NCBI GenBank assembly: GCA_034336665.1
Contig: CM067566.1
Span: 28,302,330-28,366,329 of the forward strand
Source: Luscinia megarhynchos
Lineage: Eukaryota; Chordata; Aves; Passeriformes; Turdidae
DNA: 64,000 bases
Direction: 5' to 3'
Part shown: positions 49,301 to 61,900 of the stretch, in pieces
How the letters are laid out: each line of letters opens with the position of its first letter
Numbering within the stretch: position 1 is the first letter of the stretch
Position numbers and translations under genes: made by a program
Notes under the pieces: model-generated
The model's input: the letters and a program-made list of their open reading frames with translations, nothing else
Databases searched by the model: none
Told to the model about the DNA's origin: nothing

Positions 49301-50469
49301 TAACACTGTTTGGTTTTGCACAAGTAAAAGCAGGATTCTGATCTTTAAAGTCCTGGTAGCTTTTTGGAGGTGGCAGGCTGCACGATTAGATCCATTAAAA
49401 GCAGTGGCAAGATAATGTGTCATCCTAAGGGAACAAGAAAGTGCTTATTATCTGCTGCATCCCAGTTTTATTAGTCTCAAGGGTATATTAAAGAACACAC
49501 AAAGAACCGTGCACAATCCAAACACCTTTACTTTTCCTTAGGAGAAGGAACAGGGGTTGAAAGGCTGCTAGAACAGTGAAGTGATAAGTGCTTTGGGATG
49601 ACTCTGTCAGAGTGGAAGCTGGCTAAGCAACATTAAAAGGTCTAAATAATACAGGTGCATCACCAATCAGCCCTCTTTATCCTGAATGTTTGATACCTTT
49701 GGGGAATCAACAGAACATGCTGTGTGTGGCAAAAGCTCTGTTAGTTTTTTCTTCAGTCAACTTTTGCCACGGACTTCCAGCAGGAAGCCCTTCAAGGGAA
49801 GGAAACCTTAAGCCCCTACATTAATTCAAATTTCTACCCAAGTGTTACTCAGGCCTTTGTCTCAGTGATACCCAGCAAAGAAGAGGTCCTGAAAGAGGGC
49901 TTATAGCTTGGTAACAAGAACAATAACTTTCCCAAATACTTCCTGCTAGTGAAGAGTCTGCTTGGTATTTTTTTCCAGTGTATTCTGTGGGTATCACCAG
50001 TGCTTTCAGAAATGGAGGAACTGAAGAGGAGCTTAGCCCCTGAGCAGAAATCAAGGTGCTTTTACACGTGGCATGGGGCCAAGAGGAAGAGAAAGAAAGG
50101 GCTGTGGCATGGGAAAGAGGAGAAAGGTTGTCTAACTCCTCTCTTAAACTAAATCACAAAAGACAGATCACAGGGATACAGACTGAACATAATCAGTTCT
50201 CACAGGTGTACAAAGGCATGCAAGCTTCTGGGGACAGAGGTCTCTTGCATTATTACTTTAAATATCAATCAGCAGTATATTCAGAAGCTGTGATCAAAGT
50301 CAGTCCACCCTAGGGTTGATAAGCATTTGTCTGACACATCATCCAAAGTGTTTTAATTACAAATTAGAAATCTTGTTCCTCCTGAGGGATAATGGGGGAG
50401 ACTAGATGTAGGCTGCACGTGGAAATAAATCTGAAAGATCAACAGGGCACCCTTGGAGATGGGTAATGG
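46305..50469. other. Unique AT-rich non-coding sequence
   Basis: No supported gene. A moderately GC-rich stretch at 48950-49250 is open in three minus-strand frames and one plus-strand frame, the signature of base composition, not coding. A short TA/CA tract lies near 48750-48778. Confidence 0.5.
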
Positions 50470-50825
50470 AATCCTGGTCCTTGGCTTCAGGAGGAAAGGC
50501 TGGTGAAAACTCAGGTCCCAACACCCTTCAGGTTGTGCTTGGACCGCAGGGCTCCCCCATTCCTTCCCTCCTGGGAGATGCTGCCTCAGCAGGGCTGGGG
50601 CTCAGAGCCTGGTGGCTGTGCAGGATGAGCAGAGAGCTGGAGTCCTGCAGCAGCCTGGGGTCCTTGCATGCAAGGGAAAGCTCTCTCCAGCTGTGTGCCC
50701 AAGGCAGCTCCTCAGCACGACACCCAGGCACCACTCTGGTGTTCCTGCTCCCAGCCTGCAGAGCCAAAACACTGCCTGCAGCTCGATCTGCCAGTGGCTC
50801 ACCCACACGGGAAGGTGTGTCACCT
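50470..50825. other. GC-rich, CpG-poor patch of unknown origin
   Basis: About 350 bp clearly richer in G and C than the surroundings, with many CAGC, CTGC and CCTGGG words but very few CpG dinucleotides, so it is not a CpG-island promoter. Four frames on both strands stay open for 70-120 codons because stops are rare in such sequence. None shows domain order or a family I recognise. It could be an unrecognised repeat, a non-coding RNA exon or a methylated old island. Confidence 0.5.
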
Positions 50826-53369
50826 TTTAATCAGTGATATGTGAATAAAAATCCAATGAAATGTCAGTTTTCACAGACATTTCTTTCTGATACGTGCTGC
50901 CAGCTGTTTCAACAGCTGCAGAAAGAAGCCAGTCCTTTTCCAAGCTTCTGCAACTATCTAGTGTATCAACCTTCTGTAGCTGTTTTAAGCTAATTGCCAG
51001 TTGCAATGTTCATATATAAATATATATATATATTTATTTATAAAAGAGTATATGGTCCAGAAGGCTAACTTTACTTTAAAAATATTAGCAGACAAAACGG
51101 GAAATACCATGTCAATTATCATAATTATACTACGTATCTTTATATTCAAATAAAGATTCCAAGTTTGATGGTGGGTGAAAAATTACAAGGCAAAAGAAAA
51201 CTGACTGTTAATGGTACAATGGAAGAGATAATGGGCACCAAAGAGGGTTCTTGATGTGGCAGGTGATTGCAAGCAATGAGCAATATTTCCACAATATTTG
51301 AGAGAGAAGTGGATGTGCTCCTTTCACTTCTTATGTTTGTTTTTTCCATTTGAACAGATGCTGTTGTCACTTGGCAAAGTATCCCTTCATAAGGTCAATT
51401 CCAAAACATGAGGATTGCTCCTCTTGATTTATGCTCTCATTGTTTTCTGTATGAAAAAAGCTATGGCCTCTTCCTTCCAGTTAATGTTCTGCTAGCTTAA
51501 TTAATTTTGAAAGTGGAAGAGAGTGCAGGAGACAGACAGCTGATATTAATGAGTTGTACTAACAACATTAGGAACTGACTGGAACTATTCATTAAAAATA
51601 AGAGGATTTTTATATGCTTTGGAATAACTAAAGTAAGTAAATCCAGACTAAAACTAGAATTTGATGTTATGTGCCTATCTGCATATAGCTACTGTACCCC
51701 AGGAAAAAAAATCTGCTCTGAACCTGCTCTGTGTTTAATTCCATACTTTAAAAAAATTGATAAAACTAAAACTCCTGCCTACAAATGACTTGTCCATCTT
51801 GAAAACTGACATGTGGCTCATAGCCAAGAGAGACTTTTTAGTTAAAATTCTGCAGTTTGATGGATCTACACTTCAGGGATTACATTGCCTGTGGATAAGT
51901 CTATTTCCTTTCTCTATTTTTATATCACTAGTCCCCAAGTGTCCCAGTTAAGTAGCCATTGTGCTAGGTATCAACAAGAGTAAAATGTTGTTAAGATGAG
52001 AAGAAAATAATGAATCTAAAGAACAGCTAATAGTAAGGGAAAACAAAACCCCAACAAATTCACAGTATTCCAACTCACTTGATGGGAAGCAACCTTGACA
52101 TCTCCAAAATAAGGAAACTAGGGCAACCATACAATCATGCATCTAAATACATGTCTAAATCCTGATTATGACATTTATTTATTTCTGCTTTAATATTCTG
52201 TGATTTGGAAAGATAGCCTACTACCTTGTTAACTTTCATTTTGAGCTGATGCTGTTCTTAATTAATTGCATTCTTGAATTTCCTTATGACTTTCTTCTAT
52301 TTGTTATTCTGCTCCATTTGGGATCAAGAAGTATTTTTTTTTTTAATCTTGGGTTATAATGATTTCCCTCAAGGTTCTTAGCTTTGGCCCAAAGTGATAT
52401 TCCTCCCTATGACCCTCAGATAGATACCATGTTAGTTTGGGCCTATTTCTTCCAAAAAGGTATGAACCTTGTTTATCAGGTGTCAGGAAATATTTGTTCA
52501 AATGACCATGAACAGGCTTTCAAGTGTTTTCAAAGAATCTAGGAAGGGGGCTAAGGTCACCATTATCCTGAACACAACAGAAAAGGAGAGATCAACATAA
52601 TTCAATTTGTTTCAGTGCTGTGATTCCAGAGCATTTGCAGTGCAAACAAGAGCAGTGTCTGACCAAGTCTTTCTACCCATGGACATATTCACACCTGCAG
52701 TTGTAATAGTATATATATAAAACATTTAATAGTACATATATAATAGTTTTATAGTACAGTGCTAATATCTGATGGAAGAGTCCATTTTACTCTTTGACAC
52801 AAAATTTTCACAGACATCAACAAGTGAAATTGTTTATCATTTTAACTCTTATGCAGCAAAAGGAAAGAGATCTGAGTTCCAGGGTGGAGGCAAGGAAGAG
52901 ACACCCAACTACTCAGTCCTGACAGTGTAGAAGAATCTTTAACCTTGCTTGGAAGGGTGAATAAACCTCAGTGGACATAAATTAATCAAAGCTTACATAG
53001 AATTAATGCTGAAATCCCCTTTCTCTAATGCTACATATATATTGTTTTGATAGTTACAGCATATATTAGGTATTATAAAGTTAGATTTTACATAGAAAAA
53101 TCATAGCCTTCTCTGCACCTCTAGAAATAATTTTTCAATTGGTAATTAATTCCCTTAGTGTTTTCATTTACACAGGATTAATTATAGGATGAAAATCATA
53201 TTTTCCACACTGTTCTAAATGATTAGTAAATTTAGCATGTAATCAAATATTCAAATGTGTTTTCATGTGAAGTGGTATTCCAGACCTTAGGATATATTGA
53301 TATTTATTCCAACTGAATACCTCTTCATTTTGAAGCAGTGATAAAATGTTTTGCTCTTTAAATTAACAG

Positions 53370-53408
53370 CTAAGTAGGACTGATGTGTATCCAGATCCCA
53401 TGAACAAG
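53370..53408 (+). other. Candidate 39-bp microexon (speculative)
   Basis: 'tttgctctttaaattaacag' precedes a 39-bp segment that ends in AAG followed by GTAAGC. Only one of the three frames is open; it gives 13 residues with phase 0 at both ends. Short segments like this arise often by chance, and I recognise no protein. Confidence 0.12.
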
Positions 53409-55346
53409 GTAAGCTAAATTTTCCTTTCTATGGAGATGGTAACTTATCACAAGCCAGGATTAGTATGAAACACAAGTATGCTTGCCATGACTTTGGAGAA
53501 GAAGGCATCAGAGAAACATCTTCAGCTGACAGTGTGAAAATCAATTTACAAGTAGATTTTAAAGCCTCAAACTAGGTTATAAGCAGAATTAAGCTGTTAC
53601 AACACAGCTTCAGAAAGCTCTTGAGTGAAGTGCTTATCCACAGAGAGAAAAGGTAATATACTTACACCATAACAAAAATGAGATAATAAAAGTAAGTGAT
53701 CAACACATGGGTTTCTGTCTGCTGTAAATATAGACCTGCACAGTAAAGTCAAAGAAAGCCTGGGTTGACTCAGGCACATGTGTGCAAAAGAGAAGATCAA
53801 CTTTTATTTAGCAAATGAAATAACAACAACAACTGAAATTACTGCTGGGTGCCAGCAGTAATTCTGTGTGTTATGCAAGTAATTCAGATATCTCCTTTTC
53901 CAAGCAGTAAAAATTGTTATGTTCATTTGATGACCTCAAGGTCACTTCCAGTTAAGAAAGGAAAAAGAAATTAATTACAGATTAGAAATCCCTGACCATG
54001 CTAGGAGTCCTCACCATGACATTTCTCTCCTGTTTTTTGTCATCCAACCAGACAATAACAGCTAAGCAATAATAGTAGACATACTTAATCTTCTTTCAGT
54101 GCTGGACCAACATCTTTCCCTTGGGCCTGAAAAAATAATTGGAAAAAAAAAGAAAGAAAATCTAGAATTGTTCCTTACTTGGAACATACCTGCTATCTTT
54201 ACTCTAACATTCACAGCTAAAAGTTACCACATAGTTACAATTTTAACATCTACAAAAATATATCATTACCAAGATGTTTTTTTTAAATTTCAGCAGGTCA
54301 GAAACACAACATTCCAAGTGCTAAATTAAGCTTGTAGGCTATCATATTTTTATTTACCCTTACATATTCTGTGACATATGATACCTGAACTAAGGTAATC
54401 ATATCATCTAAAACATGTGATCTTCATATAGGGAAAAAAAAAAAAAGAATAACCTATGAAATGTATTTTAGAGCTCTGTTTGCCAGTATCTCTGAAATGG
54501 AAATAATTCTAATAAAGTAGAAATAGTCAAAATATATGAGAAATAATTTTTATATAAAGAGTGTTGTTACATTACTTATCACTGATATTTTAACAGTAGC
54601 ACTACCATCTAAAAATGGAAATATTTCAGCACCAAATTTTCTTTTCTGATATAAATCTAGGCATTTTCTGAGCGAATTATAATAGAGCCAGCCCATGCTA
54701 TTTAGACCTCTCTATTGCTGTTCCAATTTATATATGAACTGCTGGAAGCATCAATATGACCTTTATTTTACAGTCCTAGCCAGGCACTCTTGTGATTTTT
54801 GGAATTCCAATGTTTGGCAGAGATTATTTTTGTGAAGACTTCTGTTGATGGTGAAATTGTAAATTACTGTAAGTAAGAATTCAATATTGCTACATACAAT
54901 ATGGTGCACAGTTATTAGAGTATCACCTGCAGATAGTTTTTTATAGTTTTAGTTCCTTTTGGTTTCAAACATGCCTACTAATTTCAATACTCTCTGTACT
55001 TATGCTGAATTTTAATATGTCATTAAATTAATAATTTCCATTTGTTTTAATATATTTTTGTATGACAGGACCCAGAGAAAGTTGATCTTAGCACCTTGTG
55101 TGGTGACTGTAAACTGATATATCATTCACAGCACCAGCAATGCAAATCCCCATGAATATGGAATAAGAATCTGTTTTCACCAAGATGGGGAATTTTTCTG
55201 AAACTCAAGACATTCACCAAGGCTTGAAAAAGCAGAAATGGTATGAATGTTGTCTGGCTTCATTTTAAAGGTCATAAAATACATTTATCATCCCTCATAT
55301 TTTTTACTTTTCTGCAATTAAATTATATTGTTCGTGTGTTTTTCAG

Positions 55347-55448
55347 GCAGTCCTTGTATGAAACCCAGGGAGGTGTAATGAATACTATTTATAGGGGTCA
55401 GAATGACAAGATTATTGGAATGAATGCTGTACAAACTCTACAGCTTAA
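55347..55448 (+). other. Candidate exon (speculative)
   Basis: A T-rich run ending 'tgtgtgtttttcag' stands at 55346. The next 102 bp are open in one frame and stop at AA followed by GTGAGT (55449-55454). In that frame the first in-frame stop falls immediately after the splice point, which is what a real exon end often looks like. A second AG four bases downstream would give a phase-0 start. The peptide is mixed and polar, with no recognised family. The frame is also open upstream to 55243, which weakens the case. Confidence 0.2.
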
Positions 55449-58400
55449 GTGAGTGAATAAAATTTTCCACCAATGATATTCATAATTATTACAGCCTTTG
55501 CTACTTTAGGAAAGAGTGAACTACTGAAGTATGTTTTAGTTTTGACTCTGCCAAATGTATTGACTGGGGTAAGTAGGAGTGCAATAATTATGTCTGCTCA
55601 GCTGAATGCACTGGGCATAGCCAGAAAGTGGAGTTGTCAGAATCTCTGTGGCACCCTTGCTCCCTGTTCTGGTCCAAACTGCAGCAGCCCAGGGACAAGA
55701 GCAACTTTTACCAAATGGTATTGCACTCAGGACTGAGTGGCCAGTCCTACTTCCAATCCCTTCCACATCCACTCTTCCACGAGTCCCTGGAAGAGAGAAA
55801 CAACAACCTGGCTTTGTTTTTGTTGTATGTTTCATAGAAGGTTCTGTAGGAGGATATTGTTGGTGAGGAAGTCCCAAAATACTATATAGAAAATGTTCTT
55901 ACATCCCTAAACTAAAATCAGTTGATGAAGTCCACATCAAGAAACTAACAGTATTCTGATTCTGTTTAATGTTTCCCTTTCTGACACACATGAAGGAGCA
56001 AAAGATGTTACTTCTGAAGTACAGGATTTTGATTTTACACTACCCTAATTTGAGTGATGTTCTGTGTGTGGGGTAAAATTGAAAACTGCAATAGTCTAGC
56101 CAGCACACCTAGCAGCTACCAGAGTTCTGAGTTTGTTTATGAATAAGCTGAGGGCTCCTGCATAGAGAATTTTGCAATTTTATCAGTCACATGGTTAGAA
56201 TTCTTTTTCAAAGTTACTCTTCTCTTGTTAAAACATATTTGTTCTTTCAAATTTATTATGTTTTGAATGTGAATTTTCTCTCCCTGTATTTGTATTTTGT
56301 GTGTACTTGCTGAGAACAATGCAATGCCTTTTCAAGCTCTGTATTTTGCTAGACTAAACAAGCTCAGTTCTCCCTTCAGCATTTCCATAGTCCTCAGCAG
56401 CTGTGCTGGTACAAATTAATCTTTCCTGAATATAGGTGATCAGATTTATATATGGTATTCCAGATGGAGCTTCAGCAGGAACTTGTACAATAACCATAAT
56501 ATTTTGTAATATCCAATAGAACTATCTTACTATTTATAGTCTTTATACCTGCTTCATGGTGTAAGGTAAAATATGTTCATATATATTAGTTGGATACATA
56601 TTAGTCATCCTATAAATTGGTATAATTTCCATCTTGTTCAATGAAGAACTACAGCAGTCACCACATCTCAGAATACCCAGACTGCATTAATAGTCTTTGG
56701 TTTCCAGTGCCTATTTGGACAAAACATTTTGCATTGTGAGAAATGAACTGGTAGGATATATTTATCTAGAAACAAGATACCAAAAGAGTAAATGTAATAG
56801 AAAACAGATCTTTTTTTTTTTTTTTCTATCATGTGCCATGAGGCAAATTCTGTGGAGAGAAAAAGAGTCTAAGAACATTGTCTTAATATTATCAACTCCA
56901 CAACAATAAATAGGCAAGAGTAATTGCAGGCATAACAAAGTGAACATTTTTTGTGTAAAAAGGAATAATGCATCTTTAACTGCTGTTCCTGTTAAATATA
57001 CATTCTTTCTGAAAAGAATAATGATAATATTTTGGATGGAAGGTACACATTAGAATTACAGAAAACTATTGCCCATTTTGCTGTCAAAAGTTGTAGTTTT
57101 CCAAGACCACGATGCTTCAATGGAAGTATTCCAGTTTCTGACCAACTCTATTACAAATACAGACTTGGGCATCTGAGGAGTCCAAACTTTGCACACACTA
57201 ACCAGCAACATTCTCCAAAGATTTACATGTGAGTGGAATATCTTACAGGGTTGGCTCCTAAAGGAGCTATATATCCCTCTGTAACATGTACAGAATAAAA
57301 TTCCAGTGCTGAATTGGTCTCTGGGCTGACAGAAATGAGTGAAGAGGCTCTGTCAGTGTAAGGATACAAGATGGACACTGTCTTATGAATCCACAATCCA
57401 GAAGAATAGTCAGACCTGCACTGTTATATTTATGGCTTGGGTGGTCAACATCCCTTAGTCTGATAAAATAGGTAAGTACAAGAACCCACAATTTCACCAG
57501 TCAAGACAAATTGTGCACAGTCTTCTTGGAACTTCCTCTTAAACACTATGGAAAAATAAAAGAGCTATCCTGAAAGAAAAAGTGAAAATGCATACAAAAT
57601 ATTTTCTACTAAGTAATACTAGTCACAATTTTTTTTGTTGTCTTCATTAAATTGAGAAAAAAAAGTAAGATCCAGTTATATGCATCTGAAAAATTAAACT
57701 GGGATTAACACTTTAAGCAAAGAAAATTAATAAAAATTACTAATGATGAGAAGATGGTGCCATCTTGAAAATATTTCAATATAAATCTTCCCTTTGATTA
57801 TTCAAATGCTTTCAAGACATTCTATAAACCAAGCAAGTAGTTGTTTTCTGGAGTGGTAGATAAACACAATATAATTTCTAAAATTGTATGACACATGCTG
57901 GCTTTTAAATAATGACTTTTGTAAAAGCTAAAATTTGTATAATTACACTGTGATTTAGTAGAGTCTTTTTCATGAGTTATTCTTTTTTGGTCAGATGGAT
58001 AATGGTCAGATTATAAGCCATTTATTGGCATTCATATTCAGTAATTGACATGTTTCATCCCACCTAAAGATTTCAGATCTGCAGCTCTGTGTCAGTTTTG
58101 CTGCAAGTGCAATATGGAAGTAATCTATAAAAGGACTGACATAAAAATCTGATTTAGAATGGTGTGGCTGATAGTTCTGAACAATTTAGAGCCTGAGATA
58201 AAGCACACTAAGTCCAAGGTGGTATTTCTGGCAGCTGCATTGAGTACTTTTTGTAGGATGTGTGAACAGCCCAGATCTCTTGAATCACTACTGCATGCTA
58301 CCCTGACAGATCACAGTTGTGCTGAGTGAGCATAGTCTACACACAAAGGCAACTCAATTCATTCCACAGCTCTGTAGTCCAGATCAATATAAACACTGAT

Positions 58401-58916
58401 ATATCTCCACCACATTCTCAACACTTGTGTGTGACAAAAACAGTCTCCTAAAATCCTGTGATAAGGAAACACCTATCAATGGGATGAATCAAGCTCAAAT
58501 GTGATAAATTCCAATTTTCTTACATTTGTTAACTGTTTAATCAGCACTCGTTTAATAGTAATAAAATAAATTAATTAGAGAAATGGAAGTCTTCCTTTTT
58601 TCCACCTCCCACCAAATTCAGGCTGTTACCTAACAAAGTGGATTATCATTGCTGTGCAGTGCATAACTGATGAAAACGATCAGATTACAGAGTTTAACAA
58701 TGCATAGTGAAGGATGTTTCATTTTATTTTATTTTAGAATGGCTTTTATGATAGCATGTTCTGGCAGATCATGTTGATTAAACAACTGATAATGCCATGT
58801 TGTAAAACACTGAGATTCTTGGTACTTTTTGCAAAATTAGCACTAAAAACTGAACTGGACTTATCCTTTCTGAAAGTAGTCTAACTGAAAAAACATCAGT
58901 CAGAGTGCCATTATTC

Positions 58917-58965
58917 TGTATTATTTATTATTGATATTTATTTATTTATTTATTATTATTTATTC
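58917..58965. repeat. TTTA/TTA microsatellite
   Basis: Imperfect run of TTAT and TTTA units ('atttatttatttattattatttatt'). Confidence 0.92.
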
Positions 58966-61900
58966 TTTTGGATAACTGCACAGTATGCTGTACCTAACTT
59001 TGCAGAGAGACAAAACAGTGAACCTAGTCTCTAGCTTTCATAAAAATCATAGAGATTTTTTTAATGTATTTTTTAAAATTCTGATGTCATGTATGAGTTC
59101 ACTATACTGAAAAATGCATTTATGTTGCTTCAGTTCATTACTCTATACCGATCTTACCACAAGAATGTTACTTTTTTTATAATTAATATTGATTGTATGT
59201 TAGTCTGTGAGCAAGTAAAATGACCCTCAGTTACACTCTGTAGAAAAGCTACTCAGAAATTTAATTGATATTTCTTTTCACATCTTTTAACTTGCTTAAT
59301 GGTGCATCTCTCTTGCCCAAAGCACTTCTTATTGTAGTTAGAAGGTGATGAGTAAAGGAGGCAACTAGTTTAACCATTGTCCATCCACAGTTTTAATACT
59401 TCTAGCATTTTTAATGCTTCCAGCTGAATCTTTCCAAGGTGCTTTCCTAAGAAAAAAACACAGCTTGAAAAAATTTTAAAAATGTGAATGTATCTCTTGA
59501 AGGCCCAAATGATAATTTTACATTTGTTGTTTGATTATTTATATTTGTTCCTTTCAGTGTTCTGTCAAATCTACCATAGTTTAATAATGAGAGCCCAATC
59601 AATATTCTTGCTTTTCAGGAATGTCTGAATAAGGCCACATTTGGAAATAAAAATAAAAAATTATTTTGACTCAAAATAAAGAAAACTCTGAAAAAAGATA
59701 CCAGAGTCGAAGATTCCTGAATTTTAATATAATGTCTCTGACTCCTAATTTTACATCTCAATTCCATCATGACACTGTTGAAAAGTGTATAACTCATCAT
59801 AAAAGACAAATATCTGAAGAAAAGGTAAACTTATAAATGAGATTATTTTACATAAAAGACAGGAAAAAAGGAGGATAAAATGTAAAATAAGTAAGCAACA
59901 AAAATGCAGATTAAATATTATGAAGGCATAAAGTGATTAGTACTGAAGAAATGCTTAATTTATCCCTTCATTATCCCTTAAAAGTTTTATATTTCTTAAG
60001 CAGAAAATCATCCCACTACAAACAATAAAAATCCAAGGTGTGCATCTAATGGGCTCAAAATAAGAGATCAGGAGTCTGATAAAGACCAAAACCCAAGCCT
60101 TTGAAAATGGAGAATAAGAAGGTCCTAAAATGATGTCTGTCTTGCTCAGCATAGATTTGAAACACAATCCTAGAAGACTGTGTCACTTCATTTAAATGTC
60201 AGGATGGTAGTCAGCTATTAAACTGAGCCAATGTTTTCCCTAGGGAAAAAAATCTACATTATATTTCCATAGAAAATAGACATCCAATGAAAAAAGTACT
60301 AATTAATAGAAAATACAATTTAGCAATTGTGTTTACCACAGATGAATATTTCCTCAAAGGAACACCATATTTTTACAAATGTATTCTATAGGAACATATT
60401 TATTGAAGAAATCTAGTGGGAACCCTGCAGATTTGGGGTGACATTCACACCTCTAACACTGGAACGTGCCTGCAGTGTTAAACATGACTAAGATGCTTTT
60501 TTCCTTTGACATCATGGTTGTTCCAGACAAATAATGATCAGCTGAGGCCAAAGGCTACATTAGCATCTAGCTAGGCAGAAAAACACCCTGATGAAAAGCA
60601 GAATAGATGACTGAGGTAGAGGAAAAATGATACAGCAGCATATAGCACAGATATACTTGTGGGTTTTTTTGGAGTAGGTAGCAGTGATAGATAGGCTCTG
60701 GAACACCTGACTGGCCAAGTTCCCTGGGGGCACACTGCAAATAGCTGACCTAATTGCAGGTGCTGGGATTGCTGTTAAAGTCAGCAATTGCCAGCAGTTT
60801 CCAGAGAGTAATACCAAAGGAATTTTTTTCATTCCTAATTGTGGGAGTGTGGATTCAAACATTGTCATCAGCGGAAATTATTTATGTTCCCTTTACTAAT
60901 GCTAGGAGCATGCTATTCTCTTTTACTCTGCCAGCAAATTGACTAATTTCCCAACAGAAAAATTCACATGTGGTAGGAAAGAAAAAATAGGAGCTGCCTC
61001 TCAGCTGGTGTCATGTGATAGCAAAAATCACTGCAAGTCTAAAGTCACAACAGATGACAAGTCACCCTCCAACTCTTTCTGTCTTGGTCATGGTCTTCCA
61101 AAGGACATAAAAAGTACAGAACTGAAAGTCTCAGGTGAGGAGCACCATGCTTTTATGAAAATGAGTTCCATATCAAACTGAAGAAATGAATATAATTTCT
61201 CAAGAAATGTATTTTTCTACATTCACCCATAGATTTTATGGCTACAGGGGTCACTAAGAACATTCATTCTGTGTTAGTGAATACCAGAAAATACTGGGGA
61301 GTTGTTATCTGAAACCCATTGTCTGGAACAGTTAACACTGTTTAGAAAAATAGCAAATTATCTTGACTTATGTTCTGCATGGAGTTGAGGGTACACATAC
61401 TCTATAGGAAAAAAACTTCAGAGAGTATTTATTCTTACTCTTAGAATACATGTCTTTTTTCTGGTCTTGGTTTGTATAATGTTAGGTTGGTTCTTGATAT
61501 ATCCACTTGTAATATAAACAGACAGCAAACAGCCAGACCCTCTTCCAAGCCCTTCATACCCAAATATCCCTCTGTCTTGGAAAGGAACATTTCTGTTAAA
61601 TAGATTTACTAATAAACAACTGATTTGTGAATCTATCCTTTGAAAATTCCATCCTTTGGAAAAACATATCTAATACCATTTGCAAAAACAACAGAAAAAT
61701 AACAGAAATTATACATGGAGGTTTGGAGATCAGAATATTCCTACAAGAACCCCAGGTTGTAGAAGAGATATTTTTCATTAAATGAATGCCAAACATTCCT
61801 CCTGGTATTAGATAATCCTAAATAGTGTAAGCACATCATGCCTGTGATGGGTACACTTTTATTCTAGACAGTTCAAGACAATTGTGGGACTGAGATGGAA

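Larger units (their letters stand above)
50826..58916. other. Unique AT-rich non-coding sequence with splice-like signals
   Basis: No confident gene. TA-rich tracts occur near 51012-51040 and 52710-52750, and a T run lies at 56811-56825. Between 53.3 and 57.3 kb several acceptor-open frame-donor arrangements occur on the plus strand; two are listed separately. Confidence 0.45.

Noticed and set aside
48898..49415. Overlapping frames on both strands as a gene
   Set aside because: Several frames open together reflect GC-rich composition; no domain, splice pattern or start context supports any one.
57062..57228. Possible 167-bp exon ending at GTGAGT (57229)
   Set aside because: The acceptor lacks a pyrimidine tract. 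Only one frame is open throughout it, and the frame compatible with the candidate at 55347-55448 hits a stop inside it.
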